This document shows positions 8,374-16,706 of a DNA stretch of 18,891 bases, piece after piece. Both the position numbers and the translations under genes were made by a program. Below the pieces are notes generated by a model. It saw only the letters and a list, made by a program, of their open reading frames with translations, was not told the DNA's origin and made no database searches. Source of the stretch: Zancudomyces culisetae (lineage: Eukaryota; Kickxellomycota; Harpellomycetes; Harpellales; Legeriomycetaceae); assembly GCA_001969505.1 (NCBI GenBank), contig LSSK01000152.1, positions 4,020 to 22,910 on the forward strand. Reading direction: 5' to 3'. The first letter of the stretch is position 1. The number at the start of each line of letters is the position of its first letter.

Positions 8374-10554
8374 ATGAAAAGCCTAGCTGAGGAAAGACTC
8401 AATCCAAGTTTTGATATAACCAAGATGACACACTTTTTGGATGGTAGCCCCGAAGTTTCAAGAGTAAGCAGCTTCGAATAAACGAGATATTCGTGCTTTA
8501 TCTAAAGTGTATTGAATAAAAAGTACAGCCCAGTTACTTAGTGTATAGTGCTAATATCGTTAACTATAACTCCACAAAATACTTTTTAATAGTTGAAGGC
8601 ACAAATGTATCAGGAATACCAAAGAGATCCAAACTGGGTAATTGATGATTATCCAAACCTAACCCTGGAGCAGATTCGGGAACGAACAATGAGAAAGGTT
8701 AGAGGAACGGCTGATAAGCTTCTCAGTGAATCAAGAAGTATATTTATGTTACGAATGAGTGTAATAAGTGTTATTGACCCAGGTTTCTGGACAAGATTTG
8801 GGGTGCACATGGGATTGTTTTTTGGGGCACTTCAAGGTCAAGCAACACCATCACAGTTTTCATACTGGGTACAAAAGGGGGCATTAACGTTGAAGAAATT
8901 TATAGGATGTTTTTCAATGACCGAGTTGGGACACGGATCTAATGTTGCAGGAATTGAAACAACAGCCACGTTCGACGCAGACAAAGACCAGTTCATTATT
9001 CATACACCAACTCTTACAGCCACAAAGTGGTGGATTGGGGGAGCGGCACATTCAGCAACCCATAGTGCAGTGTATGCTAGGTTGATTGTTAATGGAAAGG
9101 ATTATGGAGTCAAAACGTTTATAGTTCAGCTCAGAGATCCAGAAACATATGAATTGATGGCAGGCGTAAATATTGGAGATATAGGAAAGAAGATGGGCAG
9201 AGATCAAATTGATAATGGATGGATTCAGTTCACTAATGTTCGAATTCCCAGAAGCAATATGCTTATGAAACACACAAAAGTGTCATCAACAGGAGTAGTT
9301 ACCGAGCCACCTATGGCGCAGCTGGCCTATGGAGCACTCATTACAGGAAGAGTAACAATGGTTGCAGATTCAGCCAACATTGCCAAGAAGGCGTTAACCA
9401 TAGCGCTGAGATATGCAGCAATTCGTCGTCAATTTAGCAGTGGGCCACCAGGGACACCCGAAACAAAACTGTTGGATTATCCAATTCATCAACACCGATT
9501 GTTACCACTGTTGTCACAAACGTTTGCTATGAATTTTGCGGCAAGGAGGCTGAATGATCAATTTGAGCAGCTAAACAAACAATTGGAGTCATCCAAGCTT
9601 GGAGATGATATCAAAGGAGTGTTGACACAGTTGAAAGAGACCCATGCCACAAGTGCAGGGTTGAAGTCATATTGTACATGGACAACACTCAATATTATTG
9701 ATCAATGTCGCCAATCTTTGGGTGGGCATGGTTATTCTGCATACACTGGGCTATCCACAATGTATCAGGACTTTGCAGTTCATTGTACATGGGAAGGAGA
9801 CAATACTATATTAATGCTTCAATGCGGAAGATACCTTGTGAATGCAGCCAAGGGATTTACTAAAGGAGCGACATTACCAGAGAACCTGATGTTTTTAAAT
9901 AAGGCAGGAACCAAAGAAGAGTGGTCAAAATGCACGTCCACAGAACCAAATGTTGTTTGCTCGATAGCTACATTGAACGAGGGATGGGCTACAGTAGCAG
10001 CTAGCGCGATATTCAGAGCATACAGAGAGTTCGAGAAACATCTAAAAACAAGTAATAATATCGATGAGGCGTATGAAAAGTGTTCGGCATCTCGATTACA
10101 TGCAGCCCGAATGCATATAACAGCGTACTTAATGCATTGTATTTCAGAGGCAGTAAGTGGAGGAAATGTTGAACAAGAGTTGGTCAAACCATTAACATTG
10201 ATGGCAACACTATACGGAGTTAGTATGGCAATACAGTATAGTGGAGAATTTTTGCAATCGGGTTACTTTAATTCAGCACAGATAAACATTCTTCGAACAA
10301 GGTTGGATCAAATATGTGGAGAGGTTAGGAAGGTGGCAATTTTGTTGGTTGATTCATTTGGGTATACTGATTACGTGATCAACTCACCATTTGGAAGATA
10401 CGATGGAAATATATATGAAACATACTACAATTTGGTAACAAGGTTAAACCCACAAAAACCAATTCCATATTTCGAAACCGTGATCAAGCCATTACTTAAC
10501 AGATCACTTGAATTTGAAGAAGGACCACAACTTGAGATAGATATGGAGAAATGA
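8374..10554 (+). CDS. Acyl-CoA oxidase, spliced: exons 8374-8463 and 8593-10554
   Basis: The enzyme oxidises fatty acyl-CoA to trans-2-enoyl-CoA with FAD and passes electrons to O2, giving H2O2; it is the first step of peroxisomal beta-oxidation. The spliced product has 683 residues, a normal ACOX length. Exon 1 supplies the conserved ACOX start (AEERLNPSFDI, then MTHFLDGSPEV). Exon 2 has no ATG of its own at its 5' end; it begins TTG-AAG-GCA straight after an AG. Visible motifs are MTELGHGSN at 139-147 (substrate/FAD region), TKWWIGG, GRVTMV, GGHGYS and CTWEGDN, whose Glu431 matches the catalytic base of ACOX enzymes. The C-terminal ACOX domain ends with GRYDGNIYE. The last residues are MEK, so no SKL-type PTS1 is present, and no PTS2 is visible near the N-terminus. 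Import may use another Pex5 route, as known for some yeast oxidases. An extra upstream exon (8073-8119) is possible. Confidence 0.95.
8464..8592 (+). other. ACOX intron (129 nt, GT-AG, phase 0)
   Basis: The donor GTAAGC follows the codon AGA at 8461-8463 and the acceptor is TTTTTAATAG ending at 8592. Candidate branch sites are TGCTAAT (8549-8555) and GTTAACT just downstream. The intron begins with in-frame sequence that hits a TAA, while splicing joins two conserved ACOX segments without frame loss. Confidence 0.9.
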
Positions 10555-10564
10555 GATAGGGAAT

Positions 10565-10615
10565 GGGGTTTGGGAGATGGTATGGAGGGGGGATGGTATG
10601 AGGGGTAGCCGTTGG
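10565..10615 (+). other. G-rich tract just after the ACOX stop codon
   Basis: Within 60 nt after the stop there are G runs of 4, 3, 6, 4 and 3 (10565-10568, 10572-10574, 10587-10592, 10602-10605, 10613-10615). This could form a loose G-quadruplex in the 3' UTR RNA. It is visibly different from the AT-rich surroundings. Confidence 0.55.
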
Positions 10616-10715
10616 GATAGGGATGACGATAGAAACGAAAATGAGTCGTAAGTTATGTTGGTCCTACTATACTATCTAGTGTTTATTTTGTCATGAATGT
10701 TACGATATTCTCATT

Positions 10716-10754
10716 TTTTGTTCTTTTGTTTTGTTCTTTTGTTTTGTTCTTTTG
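10716..10754. repeat. Three perfect 13-bp tandem repeats
   Basis: The unit TTTTGTTCTTTTG occurs three times back to back at 10716-10728, 10729-10741 and 10742-10754, followed by a T run. It is in the ACOX 3' spacer. Confidence 0.9.
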
Positions 10755-10769
10755 TTTTTTTGATGAGAG

Positions 10770-10801
10770 TATTTTGATATTTTGATATTTTGATATTTTG
10801 A
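10770..10801. repeat. Four perfect 8-bp tandem repeats
   Basis: The unit TATTTTGA occurs four times at 10770-10801, only 15 bp after the 13-mer array. It is noncoding and probably arose by slippage. Confidence 0.9.
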
Positions 10802-10949
10802 TGCTTTTCCCTAACAGAGTTACTAAATGAAATAAGTTGAAATAAACGGATAATACTTGAGTTCAGCTTGTTGCTTAGCTTGAGCTTGCGTTTAGGTTTG
10901 CGGCGCTGGTCATGCACTTATGACGAAAAACTATATAAAAAAACTAATT

Positions 10950-11101
10950 CCAAAACCAAAACCAAAACCAAAACCAAAACCAAAACCAAAACCAAAACCA
11001 AAACCAAAACCAAAACCAAAACCAAAACCAAAACCAAAACCAAAACCAAAACCAAAATCAAAACCAAAACCAAAACCAAAATCAAAACCAAAACCAAAAC
11101 C
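10950..11101. repeat. (CCAAAA)25 hexanucleotide array
   Basis: Twenty-five uninterrupted-length CCAAAA units plus CC. Only two substitutions are seen, both C to T at the first base of a unit (11058 and 11082), giving TCAAAA. Because the period is 6 and the unit has no stop in most frames, it creates spurious Lys-Pro, Lys-Thr and (minus) Gly-Phe frames. It lies between the ACOX 3' end and the CBM19-like gene. Confidence 0.97.
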
Positions 11102-11370
11102 AGTACAACAATACCCAGCTTTACAAATACTTGATATTAATAACGGCTTATAATAAACAATAGCCAGTGAAGTGTTGAATATTACTTGGTACATTAAATA
11201 TGTTGGGTTTGGCAATCATACTAAACAAAAACCACACTAGTGTGAATTCTAACTAAAATTTAATGTATTCAGTTTTTTATCAGATGGTGTCCATATAATA
11301 TTGAATCTGTTATTTGCGTTTACCCAGATTTTAAATCTCCTAAAGCATGTATCCCGATATACAGTATAAG

Positions 11371-11589
11371 CTACATAAATTGCGTTTTGCAAAAGTATCC
11401 AGCTTTTCCCACGCTAACACACGCACGAGGGGGTATACATGGCATCTGGTGCCATTCGCCGTTTTTGCAATACTGGAGTGTTAGAAGATCTCTGCATTTA
11501 CTTTCACCATCAATACATCTCGAATTTATACCATGGAGTGTCAACATAAATACAGCGCGCATTGAGATTGTGATTCGAAGTGCTACCAT
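11371..11589 (-). CDS. Small secreted CBM19-like (putative chitin-binding) protein
   Basis: A 72-residue ATG-initiated frame. The first 23 residues (MVALRITIS... to INS) can serve as a signal peptide, with hydrophobic centre AVFMLTL. The mature part has six cysteines at 25, 32, 41, 51, 57 and 67, spaced C-x6-C-x8-C-x9-C-x5-C-x9-C, with CKNGEWHQMPC in the middle. That spacing and the C-x2-G-x-W-x4-C core are what I know from carbohydrate-binding module family 19, which binds chitin and often ends fungal chitinases. Here it stands alone, as a free-standing module or effector-like secreted peptide. A TATATAATATA stretch lies only about 15-25 nt before the ATG on the minus strand, so the leader would be very short; a further upstream exon cannot be excluded. 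It lies in the same strand orientation as the CAP gene 1.2 kb away. The family call is by pattern only. Confidence 0.62.
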   Translation of the reverse strand: MVALRITISMRAVFMLTLHGINSRCIDGESKCRDLLTLQYCKNGEWHQMPCIPPRACVSVGKAGYFCKTQFM

Positions 11590-12746
11590 TTTTTTGATCG
11601 GTATATTATATAAAATAGTTTATAGTAAATAGCGTGGCAAAGATAAAAAATAATACAAAAATAAAAACGGTAGAGTATAGACCAATATTTATGTGGATAA
11701 GATATACTATTTATATTCTGAATAACAAGTATACACCTAAGCAATTTTAACATTTTATTATGAGGTATAAATGTACCGGCTCTGATGATGCCAAAATAGT
11801 CTAATTAATTAACATCCGCCGAGCCTGAATACCTGTATTAGAATTGTTTAGCATATAAAACAGCCGAATGTACTAGTATTGGGATAATATTATGACAATG
11901 TTATGGGTCCATTGTTTAGCAATAAACCCTAGTGTGTTTAGTGTTCACTTGTTTGTTTGAATATAACAATGGACAGACTTAGCAATGAAAAGGCGCAATA
12001 AATGATACACTGAACAGTTCATAGGAGTATGGTAGGATAAATCCGGTTTGCATTGTCCAAAATTTATGCCGAGGTTAGGGTCAGTGTTAGTGTTAGTATT
12101 AGCTTCATGGTCATGATCAGGATCTTATTTTAACATTTCAAAAGGATTTAAGAAGAAAAAAACATCATAAACATTGCTTAATAAAATGGTGTTTTCAGCC
12201 ATCACTTAGAGGATTAATTTTATCACGCAATGATGTTGCTCTAACCAGGAGAAGACACAAATGTAAATAGAATCGAGTGTATAAGATCTACTAACGAGAT
12301 TTTTGAATTGTAAGACGCTCGATATAAACAATATTTGAATATCGTAAAACAGGTAAAAAAAAAAAGATTGGAACATAGACAGAACCCCAATAGTACACTC
12401 CAAATTTTAGAATCATAGTACAGGATGATGATCATTTATTAATAATCATCAGTACATATTACTTGAGGAATGTCTAATCCGAAAACCATATCCTCAAGGT
12501 ATGAGACGTATTCTTGGTCTAAAGAGTTTATTAAAATCAATTTAATAAGCAAACTAAAACCAATTAAAGTTCAAAAAAAAGAGCTAAAAACACGCTAGCG
12601 ATTTCTTAACTGTGCTTTCATAAGATCGTACTAATAAAGGTTGAGGCAAAGACCATGTCAATCATAAGATAATAAAATAACTATGTGGTACTAAAACCAA
12701 TAATTTAACATCATGGTATAGGAAGCGAGCTAAATTACTCAATAAT
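11590..12746. other. AT-rich spacer between two minus-strand secreted-protein genes
   Basis: About 1.16 kb covering the promoter side of the CBM19-like gene and the 3' side of the CAP gene. Besides the degenerate hexamer repeat near 12074-12103 and a 9-bp inverted repeat (ACAATGGAC at 11966-11974 against GTCCATTGT at 11907-11915), I see only short low-complexity frames (minus 12206-12403 and 12241-12435) without motifs. Confidence 0.5.
12074..12103 (+). repeat. Short degenerate GTTAGT-type hexamer repeat
   Basis: Five consecutive hexamers, GTTAGG GTCAGT GTTAGT GTTAGT ATTAGC, followed by weaker period-6 echoes (GTCATG, ATCAGG). One unit overlaps TTAGGG, but the array is too short and degenerate to be called telomeric. 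Confidence 0.6.
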
Positions 12747-12752
12747 TTAGCT
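12728..12752 (-). terminator. Perfect 10-bp hairpin overlapping the CAP gene stop codon
   Basis: AGCTAAATTA (12728-12737) and TAATTTAGCT (12743-12752) are perfectly complementary with a 5-nt loop. The stop codon (12747-12749) sits inside the first-transcribed arm. It may affect mRNA 3' end formation or stability; the role is inferred and the terminator label is only a guess. Confidence 0.4.
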
Positions 12753-13619
12753 GCAGAAAGTTTGGGAAGCATAACCGTTGACGAGACCGGCTCCCATTAC
12801 GCTGTAATTACCCAACATATTTGCAAGATGTCCTGCAGAGTTCAACCACAAGTTATATGCTTGGTTTGCGTCAGATACACCTGAGGCAATGTTTTCTGCA
12901 GCACCGCTGCAGTTAGCACCAGAGGCGGAGAATCTTTGCAAAATACCACTATAGTTTGAGTTGGCATGTGTCATTGTGTTTATTGATGCTTGATATTGAC
13001 TTTGTGCAACAGCAGCAGAGTCGAGGTTAGCACTCAATGACAATTGACTGAGCCCTCTTGAAGCACGTAGACCATTAACCAAACTCAAAAGTGTCTGAGA
13101 AAAGCTACCACTTACAGAAGGTTGTGGGGCAGCTCTTGCGTTGTCTTGAGGTTGTTGTTGTTGTTGAGCTTGTTGTGGTTGAGCTTGTTGTGGTTGTTGT
13201 TGTTGTGGTTGTTGTGGTTGAGCTTGTTGTGGTTGAGCTTGTTGTGGTTGAGCTTGTTGTGGTTGAGCTTGTTGTGGTTGTGGTTGTTGTGGTTGTGGTT
13301 GTTGTGGTTGTTGTGGTTGTTGTTGTGGCTGCTCAACGTATTGGGGTTGTTGCTGTTGTGGCTGTTCATCATACTGGGGTTGTTCCACTACAACAACATT
13401 CTCGGTTGGTGTTTGGTCGTATTCGGGGGTGTATCCTGCAGTGACTGTTACAACATCTGGGGCTGCGTATTGCGGTTGGTCTGCATACACATAAACTGTA
13501 ACATACTCTACTTCAGGTGCAGCTGCTTGTACATGTACATATTCTGTGACAACTTCTTGTGACAAAACGGCATTGAGTCCGGACAATGCCAATGCTGACA
13601 AATAGGTCGATAGCTTCAT
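12747..13619 (-). CDS. Secreted CAP-domain (PRY/SCP-like) protein with Q/P-rich linker
   Basis: A 290-residue protein of three parts. Residues 1-20 are a signal peptide (MKLSTYLSALALSGLNAVLS, cleavage likely before Q21). Residues 21-80 are Val/Tyr/Thr-rich (EYVTVYVYA, DVVTVTAGY). Residues 82-159 are a Gln/Pro repeat with several QPQQA pentads. Residues about 170-290 form a CAP domain: LLSLVNGLRASRGLSQLSL, then MTHAN with His218, AENIASG with Glu242 and SAGHLANMLGNY with His264. These His/Glu/His positions match the CAP cavity residues. Two cysteines (237 and 289) could form a disulfide. CAP proteins of fungi (Pry1 type) act outside the cell and bind sterols or fatty acids; that function is inferred for this one. 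It is compact and intronless, with the start ATG at 13619. Its T-rich upstream region on the plus strand gives an A-rich promoter. Confidence 0.9.
   Translation of the reverse strand: MKLSTYLSALALSGLNAVLSQEVVTEYVHVQAAAPEVEYVTVYVYADQPQYAAPDVVTVTAGYTPEYDQTPTENVVVVEQPQYDEQPQQQQPQYVEQPQQQPQQPQQPQPQQPQPQQAQPQQAQPQQAQPQQAQPQQPQQQQPQQAQPQQAQQQQQPQDNARAAPQPSVSGSFSQTLLSLVNGLRASRGLSQLSLSANLDSAAVAQSQYQASINTMTHANSNYSGILQRFSASGANCSGAAENIASGVSDANQAYNLWLNSAGHLANMLGNYSVMGAGLVNGYASQTFCS
13143..13376 (-). repeat. Q/P-coding minisatellite inside the CAP gene
   Basis: A repetitive stretch of CAA/CAG and CCA codons (read as TTG/TGG on the plus strand) with a recurrent 15-bp unit TTGAGCTTGTTGTGG on the plus strand encoding QPQQA. 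Four contiguous copies plus separate ones are visible. It makes long Val-rich and Leu-rich shadow frames on the opposite strand. Length polymorphism between strains is likely. Confidence 0.85.
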
Positions 13620-14752
13620 CTCGATTTGAGTTTTAATAACCAGTGGTCGTTATAAGGTTACAAAGGTTTAGATTATGGTTTCAGAATACTTCAAAACTAA
13701 AACTTTGGAATAGAATTATGGTGGATGTGGGACTTTTAGCTTCCACGGTTCTCTTTTTATTATATTTTACCAGTTTCATTTTCCTTTTCATTTTCATTAC
13801 TTTTTTTTCGCTTTCCAATCACTTAATGGACGGTTTTGTCTTTTACTATCAACGCAATTTGCAACGATTATTATACTTTTCCGATTTTCAGTATATTATT
13901 AACACCCCAACCATTTTAATGTTTTTTTCGTATGATTTTATTGTAAATCGGCGATGGTATTTGTAATTATCGTATATTAGTTTTTATTGTCAACGTACAA
14001 AATCTAGTAATTTTGCCAGTTTGTTGTAGATAAACTTGTATATCATTCGTTCTTGTGATGTTTTTATGTTTGTAATGTCCACAGGATGATACATTTCCCA
14101 TTTGACAAAATTGGCTTAATTCAATAGTTCAATGAAGTTTATGGAAATTATTTTTGCTGAAAAAAAATTTTTTGTGAAAGTTTTATGAACGGTTTTTTGG
14201 TGCTTACATTAAAAGATATGGTGATTTGTAGAAAATCGGCGTGTTTTATAATTATCATTTGTACTATCGTTTCAACATTTTTCTTTATGTCTGTTTTTAC
14301 TTTGTACTGATTTGGTTTGTAGTTTTTATTTGTAGTTGCTGTTTTTATTGAATTAAATTGAGTTACCATTAAATTGAAGTTGAACTTGTAGATACAGCCA
14401 ACCGATTTCAGCCTGTGAATTTGTCCTCAGCTTCAATTTATAATGGTTCGTTTTGGCTTTCGCCTTATTGGATTTAAAAGAAATATACTTTGTCTCAAGG
14501 CTCTTTGATATTGATCAAACGATTTCATTTATTTGCTTTAAAATCGTGTGTTATAGAGTACAGGTGCGTGTTTTAGAACTTGCTGATGTTTCAAGTTTTT
14601 TTTTCTTTATATATTTACTTGATCTTACAGTTATTACCTTTTCCATGTCACAGGCCGAGTTTAGATCCGCGTTGTTAGTGGTTTGCACAGATGCTAAAGA
14701 TAACCAACCCCCTATCTTAAAATTAAGAAATAACCAATTTTAAACTACGCCC

Positions 14753-14843
14753 AAAGAGTCGCGTTGGAATCTGTGTGCTATAAACTGATAGTACAATTTC
14801 ATCATTTGTTGTTGGTCGTAGAAAAAACCACATGCGACTCTTT
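14753..14843. repeat. 10-bp perfect inverted repeat with 71-nt spacer
   Basis: AAAGAGTCGC at 14753-14762 is the exact reverse complement of GCGACTCTTT at 14834-14843. The GC-richer arms stand out from the AT-rich flanks. It might close a structured RNA or be chance; no adjacent target-site duplication is visible. Confidence 0.5.
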
Positions 14844-15947
14844 AACTAGCACCATACATTTCAGTACGTTTTACTCACAACTTAGCTCGAGTTTTTGCTA
14901 TTGACTGCTAGACTTTAGACTTGGGGGCTCTGAAGTACAAATTGAGCGATAAAACAATATAAGATTTAGTTTATCATCCGACCTGGCTGTTGGGGTATTC
15001 TACTTTCCAGATCCGCTCTTTTATATTTCTTATTCGGGCCTTTAACTCTGATATTATTATTTTCATTTCTTCCATTTGAAGTAGATTATTTGCATGACAA
15101 ACCTCTTTACGAAATTGAAACACTTTCCAAAATAATCGAGCATTATAAAAACCTAATACTCTGTGAAAAACAAGTGAAATGCGATAAATATACTTAAAAA
15201 ATCAGGCGTGTTGTATGTTTAGCAATACAAACTGTTGGAGATTATAAATGCGAATAGCTCAAGTATTTTCTTGCTTTCTAGTGTCTTGTAGTTCCGTTGT
15301 GTGTTAAATACCATACTATGCAAAAATATCGGAATCACAGCACTCATTTTTAGCTCAGCTTGTATATCTATCTATTCACACATTTATTAAAAAAATTAGA
15401 CCAAGAACTCAATGGGAAAAGTCTATTTACATAACGGGAATATGTATAAAATGTAGTAAGTGATTTTAGTAAAACAACACAGACCCATAACAGCAGTCTC
15501 CCTCACAAAAATCAGCTTATGCTGTAATTTGAAATTGTTTCACCATTAGTCCTCTGGTGTATCATTTATTGGGTTCACATTTATCCCCATACCCTCACCA
15601 TAGCAAGCGAGATGTGTTGTGTTCAGATTTACATAAATACACTTCATTAAAGCTTGAGCTTTCTGATAGTGTGTATCCTATATGAGTACACGACTTATTA
15701 TACAGATAAGTGCCATAGTCCGCCTTAAAAATTATGTACAGAATCGCCTGTTGTTAGACTGCAAAATGGAGACATAAAAGCAGATGAAAGAGTTATTCAT
15801 CCACCTCATCTCCCGAGAGGATATAAAATTCATTATATTAGCCACTATACATAGCCATCGATTAAGCTATTGTGGCTGTTTATGTTAGCTTTTTGCACAA
15901 CTTTGTGATGAGAAGTTGTTATAGGTGGTGGTATAAGCAATGTCAAA

Positions 15948-16012
15948 AGCGGGCTCATGCTTAATTTTTTTATATAGGAGATATTTTCTCACATTTATTT
16001 AATTAGCCCGCT
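15948..16012. repeat. 8-bp GC-rich inverted repeat
   Basis: AGCGGGCT at 15948-15955 pairs with AGCCCGCT at 16005-16012 across 49 nt. A 12-bp direct repeat GATATTTTCTCA occurs at 15980-15991 (inside the loop) and again at 16078-16089. Confidence 0.45.
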
Positions 16013-16706
16013 CAGGCCAATAGATTGTAATCTGGAGGGTTTTTGTGGCAATACATTTTTGCCTACTAAATTATGCGGATATTTTCTCAAGGTCAGAGCG
16101 AAGCTTTATAATATCTATACTTACGATTTGGTTCCCCAAAAAAATAACCCAGAATACTGACTCTAAATCGCTTTTGTACTATAAATAATCCCGCAATGTT
16201 AGCAAGAAGAGAGGAATGGTGAGAGAAGGGAGGAGGGCGCGTGTAATCTTTACAAAGTTCCTAAAAGTGTAAGTAGTGTTGGGGATATGGATATGATCTT
16301 TGAAATAAAGGCTCAATTTTTGTTTTTAAGAGAAGAAAGAGTGTGTGACATATCTCTCTTTTTAAGAAAAATATCCGTTAAGTCATTATATATAAAGTAT
16401 AGAAACGGCCATATTTTAAAAAATACTTGCCATTAACAGATAGTATTGATAAATTTTTGTTATTAATATAAGTGAATAACCGCATTTCCCCCAATAGGTT
16501 CGCACTAATATTTAAAAAAAAGAATGAGTGTTAATGTTATACTAGAGGAATACTATTATATTACAATAAAAACAAGAACTGATTAATTAATAGAGTATAA
16601 TTCTATTTAATCACACGATGCTATTTTGTGAAATGTCAAATATAAATAGCTACGAGGTAAAATAAAATATTAAACAAAAAAAAAAGTATATTGAACTCAT
16701 CTAGGA

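Larger units (their letters stand above)
13620..16706. other. 3.1-kb AT-rich region with no recognised gene
   Basis: It lies between the divergent starts of the CAP gene and the POT transporter. The first about 400 bp are T-rich on the plus strand. A frame at 14453-14743 has no ATG at its start and no motif. A possible intron-like pair (GTGCGT near 14563, TTACAG near 14630) is visible but the flanking peptides mean nothing to me. Two inverted repeats (14753-14843 and 15948-16012) and a 12-bp direct repeat are listed separately. No tRNA B-box, snRNA or transposon motif was found. Unrecognised noncoding RNA or a gene with tiny exons cannot be excluded. Confidence 0.5.

Noticed and set aside
8593-8607. 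TTG (8593) or internal ATG (8605) as the ACOX start
   Set aside because: An AG acceptor directly precedes TTG, and the conserved ACOX N-terminus is encoded by an upstream exon in phase.
8260-11101. Interstitial or true telomere
   Set aside because: Two different hexamers flanked by unique genes on both sides; composition alone is not enough to claim telomeric origin.
10868-11215. Lys-Pro, Lys-Thr and (minus) Gly-Phe repeat proteins
   Set aside because: All are translations of the (CCAAAA)25 array in different frames. The period of 6 keeps frames open by chance and the flanks have no gene-like content.
13091-13562. Val-rich, Leu-rich and Asn/His-rich frames over the CAP gene
   Set aside because: They are other-frame readings of the Q/P-coding repeat; the CAP frame has a signal peptide and a full domain.
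13643-13966. Plus-strand hydrophobic frame upstream of the CAP gene
   Set aside because: It begins with a GTG codon, is Phe/Leu-rich because of the T-rich strand, and lies in the CAP promoter.
14441-14743. Possible spliced gene starting MVRFGF (ATG near 14444) or the frame at 14453-14743
   Set aside because: The ATG frame stops after 21 codons; the longer frame begins with TTG. A GTGCGT/TTACAG pair is present but neither flank gives a recognisable protein.
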